A DNA stretch of 64,000 nucleotides from CAVZGO01 sp963774935 (GCA_963774935.1 CAVZGO010000002.1:215888-279887); one strand, 5' to 3'; positions 8,769-17,590 are shown, counted from the stretch's first letter. Program-made: numbers and translations. Notes: generated by a model from the sequence alone, not told the origin.

Positions 8769-9590
8769 TCAAGCCATGCTGTCGCCAATTGCAGATCTGA
8801 GCTGGCGAGCCAGCAGACCGAACTCTGGCGTATAGCGTATATTCTCCTCGCGTGGACGCTCCAGGCTGACCGTCAAATCCAGGCGAAGCTGACCAGGTCG
8901 TTGTGAAAGCACCAGCACTCGATCAGCAAGGAAAAGCGCTTCTGAGATGGAGTGGGTAACCATCACCACCGTCTTGCGTCGCCATTGCCAGATGCGCAGC
9001 AGCTCTGAGCCCATGCGCTCGCGTGTCAGAGCATCCAGAGCCCCAAACGGCTCATCTAGCAGCAGTACGTCTGGGTCATGTATCAATGAACGCGCAATTG
9101 AAACGCGTTGAGCCATTCCACCAGATAAATCGCGCGGCAAGACGTGCTCAAATCCCTGCAACCCGACCAGCTCTACCAGCTCTTGCGCTTTCTCCAACGC
9201 CTGACCTTGCGGTACGCCCATCAGCTCCAATGGCAGGATGATATTTTGCAGCACTGTCCGCCAGGGCATCAGGTTGGATCTCTGAAAGATAATACCCATG
9301 CCATGCCGGGGGCCATTGACAGGCTCGCCTTGAATAATCACCTCGCCGCTGGTGGGCTTTAGCAAGCCAGCCAGGATGCGCAACAGCGTGCTTTTTCCGC
9401 TGCCAGATGGTCCCAAGATGCATACGAACTCCTGGGGGCAAATTGTAAAAGAGACTAGCTCTAGAGCTCGCAAGCCTCCATTACCGTTTGGAAATACGGC
9501 ACGCAGGTCGCGGGCTTCGATCACGGGGATTTTATCACCCACTTCACTTCCAGGGATGAGTAGTTCCTGAGCCTCTACCATGTCAACCAT
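8769..9590 (-). CDS. ABC transporter ATPase, NitT/TauT type (riboflavin uptake operon)
   Basis: About 270 residues with all ABC motifs: Walker A GPSGSGKST (near residue 60), signature LSGGMAQRVSIARSL, Walker B VLLLDEPFGALD, and the H-loop VTHSISEAL. It belongs to the SsuB/TauB/ThiZ branch. The start is uncertain among codons at 9593 (TTG), 9590 and 9581 (both ATG). It is the last gene of a minus-strand operon made of permease, binding lipoprotein and ATPase, headed by an FMN riboswitch. This implies it powers uptake of riboflavin or a related flavin precursor. Confidence 0.88.
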   Translation of the reverse strand: MVDMVEAQELLIPGSEVGDKIPVIEARDLRAVFPNGNGGLRALELVSFTICPQEFVCILGPSGSGKSTLLRILAGLLKPTSGEVIIQGEPVNGPRHGMGIIFQRSNLMPWRTVLQNIILPLELMGVPQGQALEKAQELVELVGLQGFEHVLPRDLSGGMAQRVSIARSLIHDPDVLLLDEPFGALDALTRERMGSELLRIWQWRRKTVVMVTHSISEALFLADRVLVLSQRPGQLRLDLTVSLERPREENIRYTPEFGLLARQLRSAIGDSMA

Positions 9591-9650
9591 CAATTACCAG
9601 CCGTTAATTTATTTTGCATGAATATCTGAACCAGCATTCCATTTAAGCAG

Positions 9651-10637
9651 TTATTGAACAAAATTGTTCTTAAAAGCCTTGTTCAGGTCCAAAGGAGCAG
9701 AGAGCAGCTCCATATCTAATAATACTTGCATCATATTTTCCCAGGCTTCAGGACGCGAGAAACCCAGTGGATTCGACTGCCATAAGGCGATCGATGTGTT
9801 CAGGATGTCCATCTGCACTGCCTGATCTTGCTGAGCCAACCCATCCACGTAAATCTTGCTGATTTCGTACGCTTCGTTAGGATCCGCGATGACATCCTTC
9901 AAGCCACGCAGGACAGCGCGCACAAATCGACCGACCAGATCAGGATTCTCTGCGATCATTTTTTCACTGGTAATGATGCCATTCGATGCTAAGGTGGCAT
10001 AATCGCGCACAAGGAACTCGGTCAGCTCGTAGCCACGCGAGCGGAGCTGCACAGGTTCGTTATTGGCGTAAACCACGACGGCATCTTCTTGTCCGCTCAC
10101 CAGCGCTTCCACCTGGTTAAAGCCAATCGAGTCGAGGGTCACATCGCTCTCAGACAATCCTACCGCGTTCAGGAATGCTCGCAGACCAACATAGCTGGCG
10201 CCATACGGCCCTGGCAAGCCAATTCGCTTGCCTTTCAAATCCTCAGGACTGTTAATTCCCCGATCTTTCAAGGAGATGATCGAGACGGGATAATCCTTCC
10301 ACCAGCCCATGACGTTTACCACCGGCAGCTCCTGGGCACGCGCCAGCAGCACCTGCTCACCGGAGACTATCGCAAATGGTAATTCTCCAGCGCCCACCAA
10401 TGCGACACCGTCTGTCTCCGGTTTATAATCGAACTCGATTTCAATCCCGGCTTCTTTAAAGTAATTTTTGTCCGCTGCAACATAAAAAGGCGCATATTGT
10501 ATGCTGGGAATATATCCCATCGGCAGCCTGATCTTCAAAAGCTCTGGTTGGGGTTCGGTCTCACTGGTCTGTTCAGATTGACCGCAGCCAGCGAGCAACA
10601 ATAATGCGATCAAGATTGTCAATATCCATTTCTTCAT
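9651..10637 (-). CDS. ribY: NMT1/THI5-like substrate-binding lipoprotein, likely riboflavin-binding RibY
   Basis: A 328-residue protein with a lipoprotein signal peptide (lipobox LLAGC, Cys near residue 18) followed by an NMT1/ThiY-type binding fold: LPMGYIPSIQYAPFYVAADKNYF-like beginning, then SPEDLKGKRIGLPGPYG, the typical hinge region. In thiamine systems this family binds pyrimidine precursors. Here the operon carries an FMN riboswitch, and RibXY-type flavin transporters of this family are described in Chloroflexota. Riboflavin is therefore the likely ligand. The gene starts 10 bases after the permease stop and has a GGAGT ribosome site. Ligand identity rests on the riboswitch and family knowledge, not on binding residues. 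Confidence 0.82.
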   Translation of the reverse strand: MKKWILTILIALLLLAGCGQSEQTSETEPQPELLKIRLPMGYIPSIQYAPFYVAADKNYFKEAGIEIEFDYKPETDGVALVGAGELPFAIVSGEQVLLARAQELPVVNVMGWWKDYPVSIISLKDRGINSPEDLKGKRIGLPGPYGASYVGLRAFLNAVGLSESDVTLDSIGFNQVEALVSGQEDAVVVYANNEPVQLRSRGYELTEFLVRDYATLASNGIITSEKMIAENPDLVGRFVRAVLRGLKDVIADPNEAYEISKIYVDGLAQQDQAVQMDILNTSIALWQSNPLGFSRPEAWENMMQVLLDMELLSAPLDLNKAFKNNFVQ

Positions 10638-10647
10638 CGTAAAACTC

Positions 10648-11475
10648 CTAACCTTTCATCGTATCTTCGGGTCGCTGGCGCCAGGCTAACAGGCGAGATT
10701 CCGCCAGCACCACCAGACCATACAAGGATAATGCTAAAAAAACCAGCGTGAACACGGCGACCAGGACTAAAGCTGTGTCATACTGGCCGCGTCCAAGATT
10801 AACCAGGAAACCTAAGCCGCGATCCGCGCCAACAAACTCGCCGACCACCGCTCCGATGACCGCCAGCGTTGCGCCGATGCGCAACCCGCCAAGGAACACC
10901 GGCAGCGCGGCTGGCACTTCCAGATGGCGAATGGTTTGCCAGTGAGTCGCCAGCAGCGACCGCATCAAATCCCGCAATTCATCCGGTACACCGCGTATGC
11001 CAACGACCGTGTTAATCAATACGGGAAAGAATACGGTCAACGCTGTGACAAGCACCTTGGATGTCATCCCCGGTCCAAACCATAACACCAGCAGGGGCGC
11101 GATAGCAACGATGGGCACTGCCTGGCTGGCAACCACAAATGGAGAGAGCAAGCGGTCGAATAAAGCTGATTTTGCCAGCAAATATCCTAATGTGGTGGCG
11201 AAAACGACACCAATCGAGAGCCCTATCCCCACCTCAAGCATTGTCACACTGATATGGCGGAACAAGGTGCCATCTTGCACAACCTGGACGAAACGATCCC
11301 ACACCTGTCCTGGTGAGGGCAGGATAAATGCGGGAATATTGGTCAGCCTGGTGATCAGCTCCCAAATCATCACAAAGATAATTATCGCCAGGATGAATAA
11401 GCCAAACCTGCGACGGGACAACCACCCAAGGTTCTGGCGAAGAGTATCACTCGTTTGACTTTGCCTTTCTGCCAC
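10648..11475 (-). CDS. ribX: ABC transporter permease, likely RibX
   Basis: A 275-residue BPD_transp_1 permease beginning with GTG, with about six hydrophobic helices. The EAA-type loop that contacts the ATPase is visible around residue 180 (LEVPAALPVFLGGLRIG). It is the first gene after the FMN riboswitch and attenuator, so its expression should fall when FMN is abundant. With the binding lipoprotein and the ATPase it forms a complete importer. The family alone would fit taurine, nitrate or pyrimidine uptake; the riboswitch points to flavin. Confidence 0.85.
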   Translation of the reverse strand: MAERQSQTSDTLRQNLGWLSRRRFGLFILAIIIFVMIWELITRLTNIPAFILPSPGQVWDRFVQVVQDGTLFRHISVTMLEVGIGLSIGVVFATTLGYLLAKSALFDRLLSPFVVASQAVPIVAIAPLLVLWFGPGMTSKVLVTALTVFFPVLINTVVGIRGVPDELRDLMRSLLATHWQTIRHLEVPAALPVFLGGLRIGATLAVIGAVVGEFVGADRGLGFLVNLGRGQYDTALVLVAVFTLVFLALSLYGLVVLAESRLLAWRQRPEDTMKG

Positions 11476-11528
11476 ACCTACCCCAATTCACTCAAAAGAT
11501 CATTTCTGCACTCGCTCACCACAGAATA

Positions 11529-11562
11529 AAAAATCCCGTGGGCGATATCGCTCCGGGATTTA
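11529..11562 (-). terminator. Riboswitch-controlled attenuator before the flavin transporter
   Basis: Read on the minus strand, AAATCCCG and CGGGATTT pair around a GC-rich loop and are followed by a run of T (plus-strand A run 11528-11533). It lies between the FMN aptamer and the permease start, where an FMN-dependent transcription terminator is expected. Confidence 0.8.
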
Positions 11563-11637
11563 TGGGTTACCAGCTTTACACCCACTGTGAGTTTGACCAG
11601 GCGCGCACATCAGGCGCGTGGAACCGGTGGGTATAAA

Positions 11638-11805
11638 CCTTCTTCCATCCGGACTATACCGTCGGCTCCGGAGTTTCACCGGATCTGTACGTCTGGTATG
11701 TGAGGTTCACCAGACCACTCGTGGGCTATACCACCGATCGGGAATTGCGTTATGGATTAATCCTTACGGAATAAATCCCTTAAACGCTCACCCTGCCCCG
11801 AAGGC
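11638..11805 (-). ncRNA. FMN riboswitch (RFN element)
   Basis: The minus strand shows the conserved RFN blocks in order: TTCGGGGCAGGGTGA, the ATCGGTGGTATAGCCCACGAG region, a variable hairpin GGTCTGGTGAACC, then CCGGTGAAACTCCGGAGCC, GACGGTATAGTCCGGATGG and the closing GAAGAAGG. The outer helix pairs CCTTC with GAAGG. FMN binding should favour the terminator at 11529-11562 and shut off the ABC transporter genes. The whole stretch 11476-12079 therefore holds this leader, two divergent promoters, and no protein gene. Confidence 0.97.
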
Positions 11806-11856
11806 GATTCAGGCCAGCACAGCAGATGCTGTGGACCTGAGAAATTTATCACATGT

Positions 11857-11885
11857 ATTATATTCCGGCAATTCAGCGCGGTCAA
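11857..11885 (-). promoter_or_regulatory. Sigma-70-type promoter of the riboswitch-transporter operon
   Basis: On the minus strand TTGACC (11885-11880) and a perfect TATAAT (11862-11857) are 17 bases apart. The start point would be about 45 bases before the FMN aptamer. Confidence 0.85.
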
Positions 11886-11947
11886 TAGGTGAATCTCGAT
11901 ACCGAATCTCGGACCAAGACTTATCCTCGAAACTCGATATCTCATCC

Positions 11948-11976
11948 TAGACAAAATTCTCCCTGTCGAGTAAAAT
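11948..11976 (+). promoter_or_regulatory. Probable rpsT promoter
   Basis: TAGACA (11948-11953) and TAAAAT (11971-11976) with a 17-base spacer precede the S20 gene by about 100 bases, leaving a long leader that could carry translational autoregulation. Confidence 0.55.
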
Positions 11977-12079
11977 TCCCAGTCGCTGCCCGTAATTTGT
12001 ATACCCTTGTGTTGTGTTGGTGGAGGCGTCTTCCCGCAGCCAGCGACACGTGGTTTGTCATTATTTTTGGAGGATCGAG

Positions 12080-12355
12080 TTGGCAAATATCAAGTCTCAA
12101 ATCAAGCGCAATCGCCAGAATGAAAAACGCCGTTTGCGCAACCGCGTCTTCAGCGGACGTGCCCGCACTTATGTAAAGAGAGCCCGCACTGCCCTGGATG
12201 GCGGGAATCTGGATGAAGCACGCCTGGCAACCCAGGTAGCAATCAGCGAGCTGGACCATGCTGCAGAGAAGGGTGTTCTGCACAGAAACAACGCCGCACG
12301 GCGTAAGAGCCGGCTGATGAAGCGCCTCAACGCGCTCGAAAAACAAGCAGCTTAA
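12080..12355 (+). CDS. rpsT: 30S ribosomal protein S20
   Basis: The product starts (M)ANIKSQIKRNRQNEKRRLRN, the typical S20 N-terminus, and is 91 residues long, normal for the family. It is Lys/Arg-rich and all-helical by composition, and binds 16S rRNA during 30S assembly. The initiation codon is TTG at 12080, with GGAGG 5 bases upstream; rare start codons are well known for S20 genes. The longer in-frame ATG would add 22 residues unlike S20. It is followed by a strong terminator, so it is a single-gene unit. Confidence 0.96.
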   Translation: MANIKSQIKRNRQNEKRRLRNRVFSGRARTYVKRARTALDGGNLDEARLATQVAISELDHAAEKGVLHRNNAARRKSRLMKRLNALEKQAA

Positions 12356-12421
12356 CAATTTCCAACCCCACCTGGCTGTGCACCAAATCATAACTGCCAG
12401 GTGTGTAACAATGAAAAATTC

Positions 12422-12458
12422 GATCAAAGAACCGCCGGTTCAGGCGGTTTTTTGATCG
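12422..12458 (+). terminator. Rho-independent terminator after rpsT
   Basis: AACCGCC and GGCGGTT pair around GGTTCA and are followed by six T. The flanks GATCAAA/TTTGATC extend the pairing. Confidence 0.92.
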
Positions 12459-12481
12459 TCATGCGCTCTATGATGTATAAT
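12452..12481 (+). promoter_or_regulatory. argS promoter
   Basis: TTGATC (12452-12457), an 18-base spacer and a perfect TATAAT (12476-12481). The -35 overlaps the 3' side of the rpsT terminator. Confidence 0.7.
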
Positions 12482-12524
12482 TTGACGGACAATCTCGCTG
12501 TATAAGGCGCCAGGTAACAACTGT

Positions 12525-14324
12525 ATGTTTGAAGCAGAACAACAAGGGGTCGAAAAGCATATCCGGCGCATCTGCGCCGCTCATGGGTTACCCGAACCGG
12601 AGACCATTCTATGGACGCCAATACCTTTCTCTGGGGAATGGGGTATTTCAACCTCCTTCTTCCAGTTAGCTGCGCTGGAGGCACGTCAATTACCATCCTC
12701 CAGCCAGCAACGACCGCCGGTTTCGCAACGCGCCCAGGAGATTGCCAGTTTCACTGCTCTGGAGTTGGGCACTCCAGGCGGTTTTGCTCGCATCGAAGCG
12801 GTTAAGGGCTACCTGAACCTATATTTCTCGACAGAAGAATTTTCTGCTCGAGTGGTAGACGAAGTAGTCAAGCGGGGGGCAGATTTTGGACAGGCAGAAC
12901 CGCGCAACGTGCTTGTGATGGTGGAATTTTCTCAGCCGAACACGCACAAAGCATTCCACGTTGGTCACCTGCGCAGCGCCATTCTGGGTGATACATTATG
13001 CCGCATGCTCGAGGCAGCCGGATATGAGGTCATTCGTGCGAACTATCCTGGGGATATCGGGCTTCACGTGATCAAGTGGCTGTGGAATTACATGAAGCAC
13101 CACCCGGGTGAGCGCCCTGGTAAGGATGTGACCCGCTGGATGGGCGACATGTACGCTGAGGCGAACCGCCGGCTTGAGGAGAATCCCGATCTCGAAGCTG
13201 AAGTACGCGCTTTGTACGCACGCTGGGACAGGCGTGATCCAGATGTTGTCGCACTCTGGCAGGAGACCCGCCAGTGGTCGCTGGATGGCTTCACTGAAAT
13301 GTACCGGGTACTGAATATTCATTTTGATCGATATTACTTCAACAGCGAGGAAGAACACCCAGGTAAATTGGTCGTGCAGAGCCTGATCGAGCGCGGCATT
13401 GCTCAAGACGAGCGCCCGGTAGGACCCGTGATCGTCAAGATCGACGAACTTCTGGGACTGACCAAAGAAAAATACCGTGTGCTCGTGGTACAACGCTCCG
13501 ACAACACCGCTCTGTACGCCACTGAAGATCTTGCCCTGGCGATTCATAAGTTCCGTGATTATCCGGACATGGTCAAATCGATCTATGTGGTGGATGTACG
13601 CCAGTCGCTGCACTTTCAGCAAGTATTCAAAACTCTTGAAATTGCCGGTTATCCGTGGGCAGATCGCTGCCAGCACGTGCCTTATGAGCTGGTCAGCCTG
13701 CCCGGTAACGTCGTGATGGCTTCTCGCGAGGGCACAGTCGTTTTATTGGAAGATCTGATCCGTGAAGCCACAGCACGTGCCCTGGACATCGTTCAGCAGA
13801 AAAATGCATCGCTGGACTCACAAACTCAGCAGGAAGTAGCGCAGGCCGTAGGATTGGGTAGTTTGCGCTACACCATGCTCTCACGTGACAACACCAAAAC
13901 CGTCACATTCGATTGGGAAACTGCGCTAGATTTTAACGGTCAGGCAGCGCCATACATTCAATATGCACATGTGCGCGCCAACAGCATCCTGCGTAAAGCT
14001 GAGGAAGAGGGTTGGCTGGATGATGCCTTCAACAGCTCTATCAAACCGCTGCATCAACTGGAGCCATCTGAAATCCAGTTGATTGATCGAATTTCGCGCC
14101 TGCCAGGTGAGGTGGTGAGAGCCGCGGCTGAGCTGAAGCCTTTATTATTAACAACCCTTGCCTGGGAGCTGGCAAAAGATTTCGCTGATTTTTATAACAC
14201 CTGCCCGGTTCTGCGCGCTGAGCCAGCCGTGCGCAGCTTTCGCTTGCGGCTTACCGCGGCAGCACGCCAGGCAGTGGCAAATACATTGATGTTATTAGGC
14301 ATTACTCCCCCGGAAGTAATGTAG
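12525..14324 (+). CDS. argS: Arginyl-tRNA synthetase
   Basis: A 599-residue class I aminoacyl-tRNA synthetase that charges tRNA-Arg with arginine and ATP. The N-terminal additional domain (residues 1-120) is followed by the catalytic core with the HIGH motif as HVGH near residue 146 (SQPNTHKAFHVGHLRSAILG). The KMSKS counterpart is degenerate (MASREG, near residue 399), as is usual for ArgRS. The C-terminal DALR anticodon-binding domain begins around residue 470 (YIQYAHVRANSI) and reaches the normal end. Length and motif order fit bacterial ArgS. It stands alone with its own promoter. Confidence 0.97.
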   Translation: MFEAEQQGVEKHIRRICAAHGLPEPETILWTPIPFSGEWGISTSFFQLAALEARQLPSSSQQRPPVSQRAQEIASFTALELGTPGGFARIEAVKGYLNLYFSTEEFSARVVDEVVKRGADFGQAEPRNVLVMVEFSQPNTHKAFHVGHLRSAILGDTLCRMLEAAGYEVIRANYPGDIGLHVIKWLWNYMKHHPGERPGKDVTRWMGDMYAEANRRLEENPDLEAEVRALYARWDRRDPDVVALWQETRQWSLDGFTEMYRVLNIHFDRYYFNSEEEHPGKLVVQSLIERGIAQDERPVGPVIVKIDELLGLTKEKYRVLVVQRSDNTALYATEDLALAIHKFRDYPDMVKSIYVVDVRQSLHFQQVFKTLEIAGYPWADRCQHVPYELVSLPGNVVMASREGTVVLLEDLIREATARALDIVQQKNASLDSQTQQEVAQAVGLGSLRYTMLSRDNTKTVTFDWETALDFNGQAAPYIQYAHVRANSILRKAEEEGWLDDAFNSSIKPLHQLEPSEIQLIDRISRLPGEVVRAAAELKPLLLTTLAWELAKDFADFYNTCPVLRAEPAVRSFRLRLTAAARQAVANTLMLLGITPPEVM

Positions 14325-14383
14325 TCAACCACCCTGATGAACCTCAGGTTTTCAGGAAATTATATTAAGAACCAAGGAGAACT

Positions 14384-15703
14384 ATGACACCCGTCCGCAC
14401 AATCATCATGGGCGCCGCTGGGCGTGACTTCCACAACTTCAACACCTATTTCCGCGATAACCCGAACTACCAGATCGTTGCATTCACTGCGACCCAAATT
14501 CCGGATATCGAAGGACGAACCTACCCATCTGAGCTGGCTGGCGAGCTCTATCCGGAAGGTATTCCCATCATGGCAGAGAGTGATCTCGAGCAGCTTATTC
14601 GAGAGCATCATATTGACCAGGTGATCTTTGCCTACAGCGATGTGCCGCACGAGTTCGTGATGCACAAAGCCTCACAGGTACTGGCAGCAGGCGCAGATTT
14701 TCGCCTCATGGGACCCAATACCACCCAGATCAAATCCTCCAAGCCGGTCGTATCCATCTGCGCGGTGCGGACAGGGTCAGGCAAGAGCCAAACAACGCGG
14801 CGAGTATCATTGATCCTCAGGGATATGGGATACAAAGTCGCTGCGATCCGCCATCCGATGCCCTACGGCGACTTGAAGAAGCAGGTCGTGCAGCGTTTCG
14901 CCACCTATGCAGACCTGGATGACCAAAACTGCACCATAGAAGAGCGCGAGGAATACGAACCGCACATCGATAATGGCGTGATTGTCTATGCCGGGGTCGA
15001 TTACGAGAAAATCCTGCGCCAGGCTGAGCAGGAAGTCGATATCATCCTTTGGGATGGCGGCAACAACGACTTTCCGTTCTACGTGTCAGATTTGCAAATT
15101 GTCGTGGCTGACCCACACCGCCCTGGGCACGAGCTCAGCTACCACCCTGGCGAAACGAACTCCCGCTTGGCCGATGTGTTTGTGATCAATAAAGTTGACA
15201 CCGCCGACCCGGCTAGCGTCATCCAGGTACGTGAGAATCTCCGCAAGGTCAATCCGGGTGCAGTTTTTATCGAAGCTGCTTCGCCCCTGTTCGTGGATAA
15301 CCCCGAAGCCATCCTGGGTAAACGCGTGCTGGTCGTAGAAGACGGCCCCACGCTGACTCATGGTGAAATGACCTACGGCGCTGGCTGGGTTGCAGCTCGC
15401 CGGTTTGGTGCGAAGGAGATCGTCGACCCACGTCCATTTGCAGTTGGCTCGATTAAAATGACCTATGAGAAATATCCTTCCACCGGACAAATCCTGCCGG
15501 CGATGGGTTATAGCGAGCAGCAAAGACGCGAGCTGGAATACACGATCCGTAATGCTGAGGTCGATCTGGTGATTATTGCAACCCCGATTGATCTTAAACG
15601 TGTAATCAAGATCGACAAACCGACCCAACGAGTGCGCTACGAGCTGCAGGAGATTGGCCAGCCAACGCTTGCAGATATTCTCAAGGCTAAGTTTGGAAAA
15701 TAG
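14384..15703 (+). CDS. Cyclic 2,3-diphosphoglycerate synthetase-like P-loop protein
   Basis: A 439-residue protein starting at an ATG with an AAGGAGA ribosome site. A Rossmann-like N-terminal domain (IIMGAAGRDFHNFN) is followed by a P-loop near residue 130 (AVRTGSGKSQTTR) and a second nucleotide-binding segment (DIILWDGGNNDFPF). This layout matches the cPGS-like family, whose studied archaeal member forms cyclic 2,3-diphosphoglycerate using ATP. Bacterial homologues are widespread and often of untested function, so the reaction in this organism is uncertain. It is separated from the next gene by a strong cruciform. Confidence 0.8.
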   Translation: MTPVRTIIMGAAGRDFHNFNTYFRDNPNYQIVAFTATQIPDIEGRTYPSELAGELYPEGIPIMAESDLEQLIREHHIDQVIFAYSDVPHEFVMHKASQVLAAGADFRLMGPNTTQIKSSKPVVSICAVRTGSGKSQTTRRVSLILRDMGYKVAAIRHPMPYGDLKKQVVQRFATYADLDDQNCTIEEREEYEPHIDNGVIVYAGVDYEKILRQAEQEVDIILWDGGNNDFPFYVSDLQIVVADPHRPGHELSYHPGETNSRLADVFVINKVDTADPASVIQVRENLRKVNPGAVFIEAASPLFVDNPEAILGKRVLVVEDGPTLTHGEMTYGAGWVAARRFGAKEIVDPRPFAVGSIKMTYEKYPSTGQILPAMGYSEQQRRELEYTIRNAEVDLVIIATPIDLKRVIKIDKPTQRVRYELQEIGQPTLADILKAKFGK

Positions 15704-15758
15704 CCGCTCCAGTTGTTCTATCGTAATTTAGAACACGAAGGTTGACATCTGACTACTC

Positions 15759-15799
15759 AAAGCACATTGGATAAAGCACTGCTTGATCCAATGTGCTTT
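15759..15799. terminator. Long perfect hairpin after the cPGS-like gene
   Basis: AAAGCACATTGGAT (15759-15772) and ATCCAATGTGCTTT (15786-15799) form a perfect 14-bp stem. The loop itself can fold (AAGC/GCTT). Moderate T-richness follows. A third AAAGCACATT copy lies at about 15819, just before the methyltransferase start. Confidence 0.75.
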
Positions 15800-15835
15800 G
15801 GTTATTTATTAACCATCTAAAGCACATTACCTGAT

Positions 15836-16696
15836 ATGATCAATCGAATGATCGGCACTATTTACTTCGGCGATAACCTGCCCATCCTGGAATCCTTAGC
15901 GGATGCTTCGATAGATTTGATCTATATCGATCCACCATTTAACACCGGCAAATCACAGGGGCGGACACAGATACAAACGGTTCGCTCTGAGAATGGCGAT
16001 CGTATCGGCTTTCAAGGTCAACGCTACCAGACCATCCGTCTGGGCACTCACCAATACGACGATTGGTTTGACGATTACCTGGCATTTCTTGAACCACGCC
16101 TGACCCACGCGCATCGCCTGCTGAAACCGCATGGCAGCCTGTATTTTCACATCGATTATCGGGAAGTACATTATTGCAAAGTATTGCTCGACTATATTTT
16201 CGGGCGGGATTGTTTCCAGAATGAAATTATCTGGGCTTATGACTACGGCGGGCGCTCAAAATGGCGCTGGCCGGCCAAACACGATAACATCCTGTGGTAC
16301 AGCCGAGACCCCAAGCATTTCACCTTCAATTCTGACGATATCGAGCGCATCCCCTACATGGCACCGGGACTCGTCGGAGAAGAAAAAGCTGCCCGGGGTA
16401 AACTGCCCACAGATACGTGGTGGCATACTATTGTTGCAACGAACGGCAAGGAAAAAACCGGCTACCCGACCCAAAAGCCTTTGGGTGTGATCAACCGCAT
16501 CATTCGAGCTTCATCCAACCCTGGCGACCTGGTGCTGGATTTCTTTGCCGGTAGTGGTACAGTTGGAGCAAGCTGCCTGGAATTAGACAGGCGCTTCATC
16601 TTAATGGATAATAATCCCCAGGCTATGGATGTGATGTCACGCAGATTTTCAGGTATAAAGGATATTCACTGGTGGAATTGGCCACCGATGGAATAG
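15836..16696 (+). CDS. Site-specific DNA methyltransferase (beta-class N4/N6)
   Basis: A 286-residue SAM-dependent DNA methyltransferase. The catalytic motif IV is DPPF at residues 32-35. The SAM-binding motif I comes near the C-terminus (DFFAGSGTVG, about residue 236), an order typical of the beta class. It ends with a motif resembling FILMDNN. The TQKP motif before the SAM-binding region is present. No restriction endonuclease gene is adjacent, so it looks like an orphan methyltransferase, possibly regulatory or a relic of a restriction system. Target sequence cannot be predicted. Confidence 0.92.
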   Translation: MINRMIGTIYFGDNLPILESLADASIDLIYIDPPFNTGKSQGRTQIQTVRSENGDRIGFQGQRYQTIRLGTHQYDDWFDDYLAFLEPRLTHAHRLLKPHGSLYFHIDYREVHYCKVLLDYIFGRDCFQNEIIWAYDYGGRSKWRWPAKHDNILWYSRDPKHFTFNSDDIERIPYMAPGLVGEEKAARGKLPTDTWWHTIVATNGKEKTGYPTQKPLGVINRIIRASSNPGDLVLDFFAGSGTVGASCLELDRRFILMDNNPQAMDVMSRRFSGIKDIHWWNWPPME

Positions 16697-16718
16697 ATTC
16701 AGCTTCCTAAACCCAGAA

Positions 16719-16748
16719 TCAAAAAGTCCGCCTGAACGGACTTTTTTG
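16719..16748. terminator. Bidirectional terminator
   Basis: AAAAAGTCCG (16721-16730) and CGGACTTTTT (16737-16746) form a perfect 10-bp stem with loop CCTGAA and T runs in both directions. It lies between the convergent methyltransferase and regulator genes. Confidence 0.92.
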
Positions 16749-16752
16749 CTGG

Positions 16753-17409
16753 TTATACATCCAACCGGTATCCCACTCCCCGGATCGTTTTTAGATACGC
16801 TGGATGGCGTGGATCTTCCTCAATTGCCTGTCGCAACCAGGAAATATGGACATCTAAAGTTCGGGTGTCGGCGATGTAGTCTGTGTTCCAAACTTCACGG
16901 AAGAGCGCCTCGCGCTCCACGACTTCACCATGATGGTCCACCAGGAGCTTTAGCAACTTGGTTAAGCTGGGTGTCAGGCGGGTTACTTTGCCATTGCAGC
17001 TCACGCGCCGGCGTTCCAGATCGAGCCGGATCGGTCCTTGTTTCAGTGAATCGGTATCATCCCATGGCAGAAGGGGGGAGATCCAATTGAGCAGTTTGCG
17101 GGGAGTAAATGGCTGTAAAAGGACGACGTCAGCGCACTCATCTTTCGGGGAGCTTAGACTGGCAGCCGTAACGACTACAATTGGTAATCGCGTAGATTGT
17201 TTTCGAATTGCGGAACAGATGCGTGTCCCACTGGTTCGCATGGAGGCAGCATTCACGACGACCAGGTCGGGTTTGAACGCCGGTAAGCGGCGCAGCGCTT
17301 CACTGCCCGTCATGACGATTTCAACGGTGCAGCCCTGCCCGCGCAACGCGCCAATATAGGGTAGTCCTTCAACCTGACGGCCCTCAATCCATAAGATGTT
17401 CGCTTTCAT
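16753..17409 (-). CDS. OmpR-type winged-helix regulator with a degenerate receiver domain
   Basis: A 218-residue protein with an N-terminal receiver-like fold (residues 1-112) and an OmpR/PhoB winged helix (residues 120-218, with DTRTLDVHISWLRQAIEEDP and the terminal TIRGVGYRLDV). The receiver lacks the usual acidic pair at the end of strand 1 (sequence ILWIEGRQ). The phosphoacceptor Asp is Asn (DLVVVNAAS), and the switch Lys is Gln (LLQPFTP). It therefore probably does not use standard phosphorylation, and no histidine kinase gene is next to it. It may bind DNA constitutively or respond to another signal. Targets are unknown. Confidence 0.88.
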   Translation of the reverse strand: MKANILWIEGRQVEGLPYIGALRGQGCTVEIVMTGSEALRRLPAFKPDLVVVNAASMRTSGTRICSAIRKQSTRLPIVVVTAASLSSPKDECADVVLLQPFTPRKLLNWISPLLPWDDTDSLKQGPIRLDLERRRVSCNGKVTRLTPSLTKLLKLLVDHHGEVVEREALFREVWNTDYIADTRTLDVHISWLRQAIEEDPRHPAYLKTIRGVGYRLDV

Positions 17410-17529
17410 GCCTCGCTCACCGGGTCAAAACTTCAGCAGACCACCCTGAAGTGGTATAAGAGGTTGAAGATTATAACTGGATTCAACCAAATGAGCAACG
17501 GAATTTTTTAACATTCGGGAGGTTAATGT

Positions 17530-17558
17530 TTGCACGGAAACCAGGGGCATGTTAAAAT
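17530..17558 (+). promoter_or_regulatory. Sigma-70-type promoter
   Basis: TTGCAC (17530-17535) and TAAAAT (17553-17558) with a 17-base spacer stand 32 bases before the start codon of the bifunctional nuclease family gene. Confidence 0.65.
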
Positions 17559-17590
17559 ATACCCACTCAAATCCAAAATGGAGGCCGAGC

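Noticed and set aside
11618..12176. Open frames of 95-110 codons on both strands over the FMN riboswitch region
   Set aside because: They cross the conserved RFN aptamer and promoters and have no family-like sequence.
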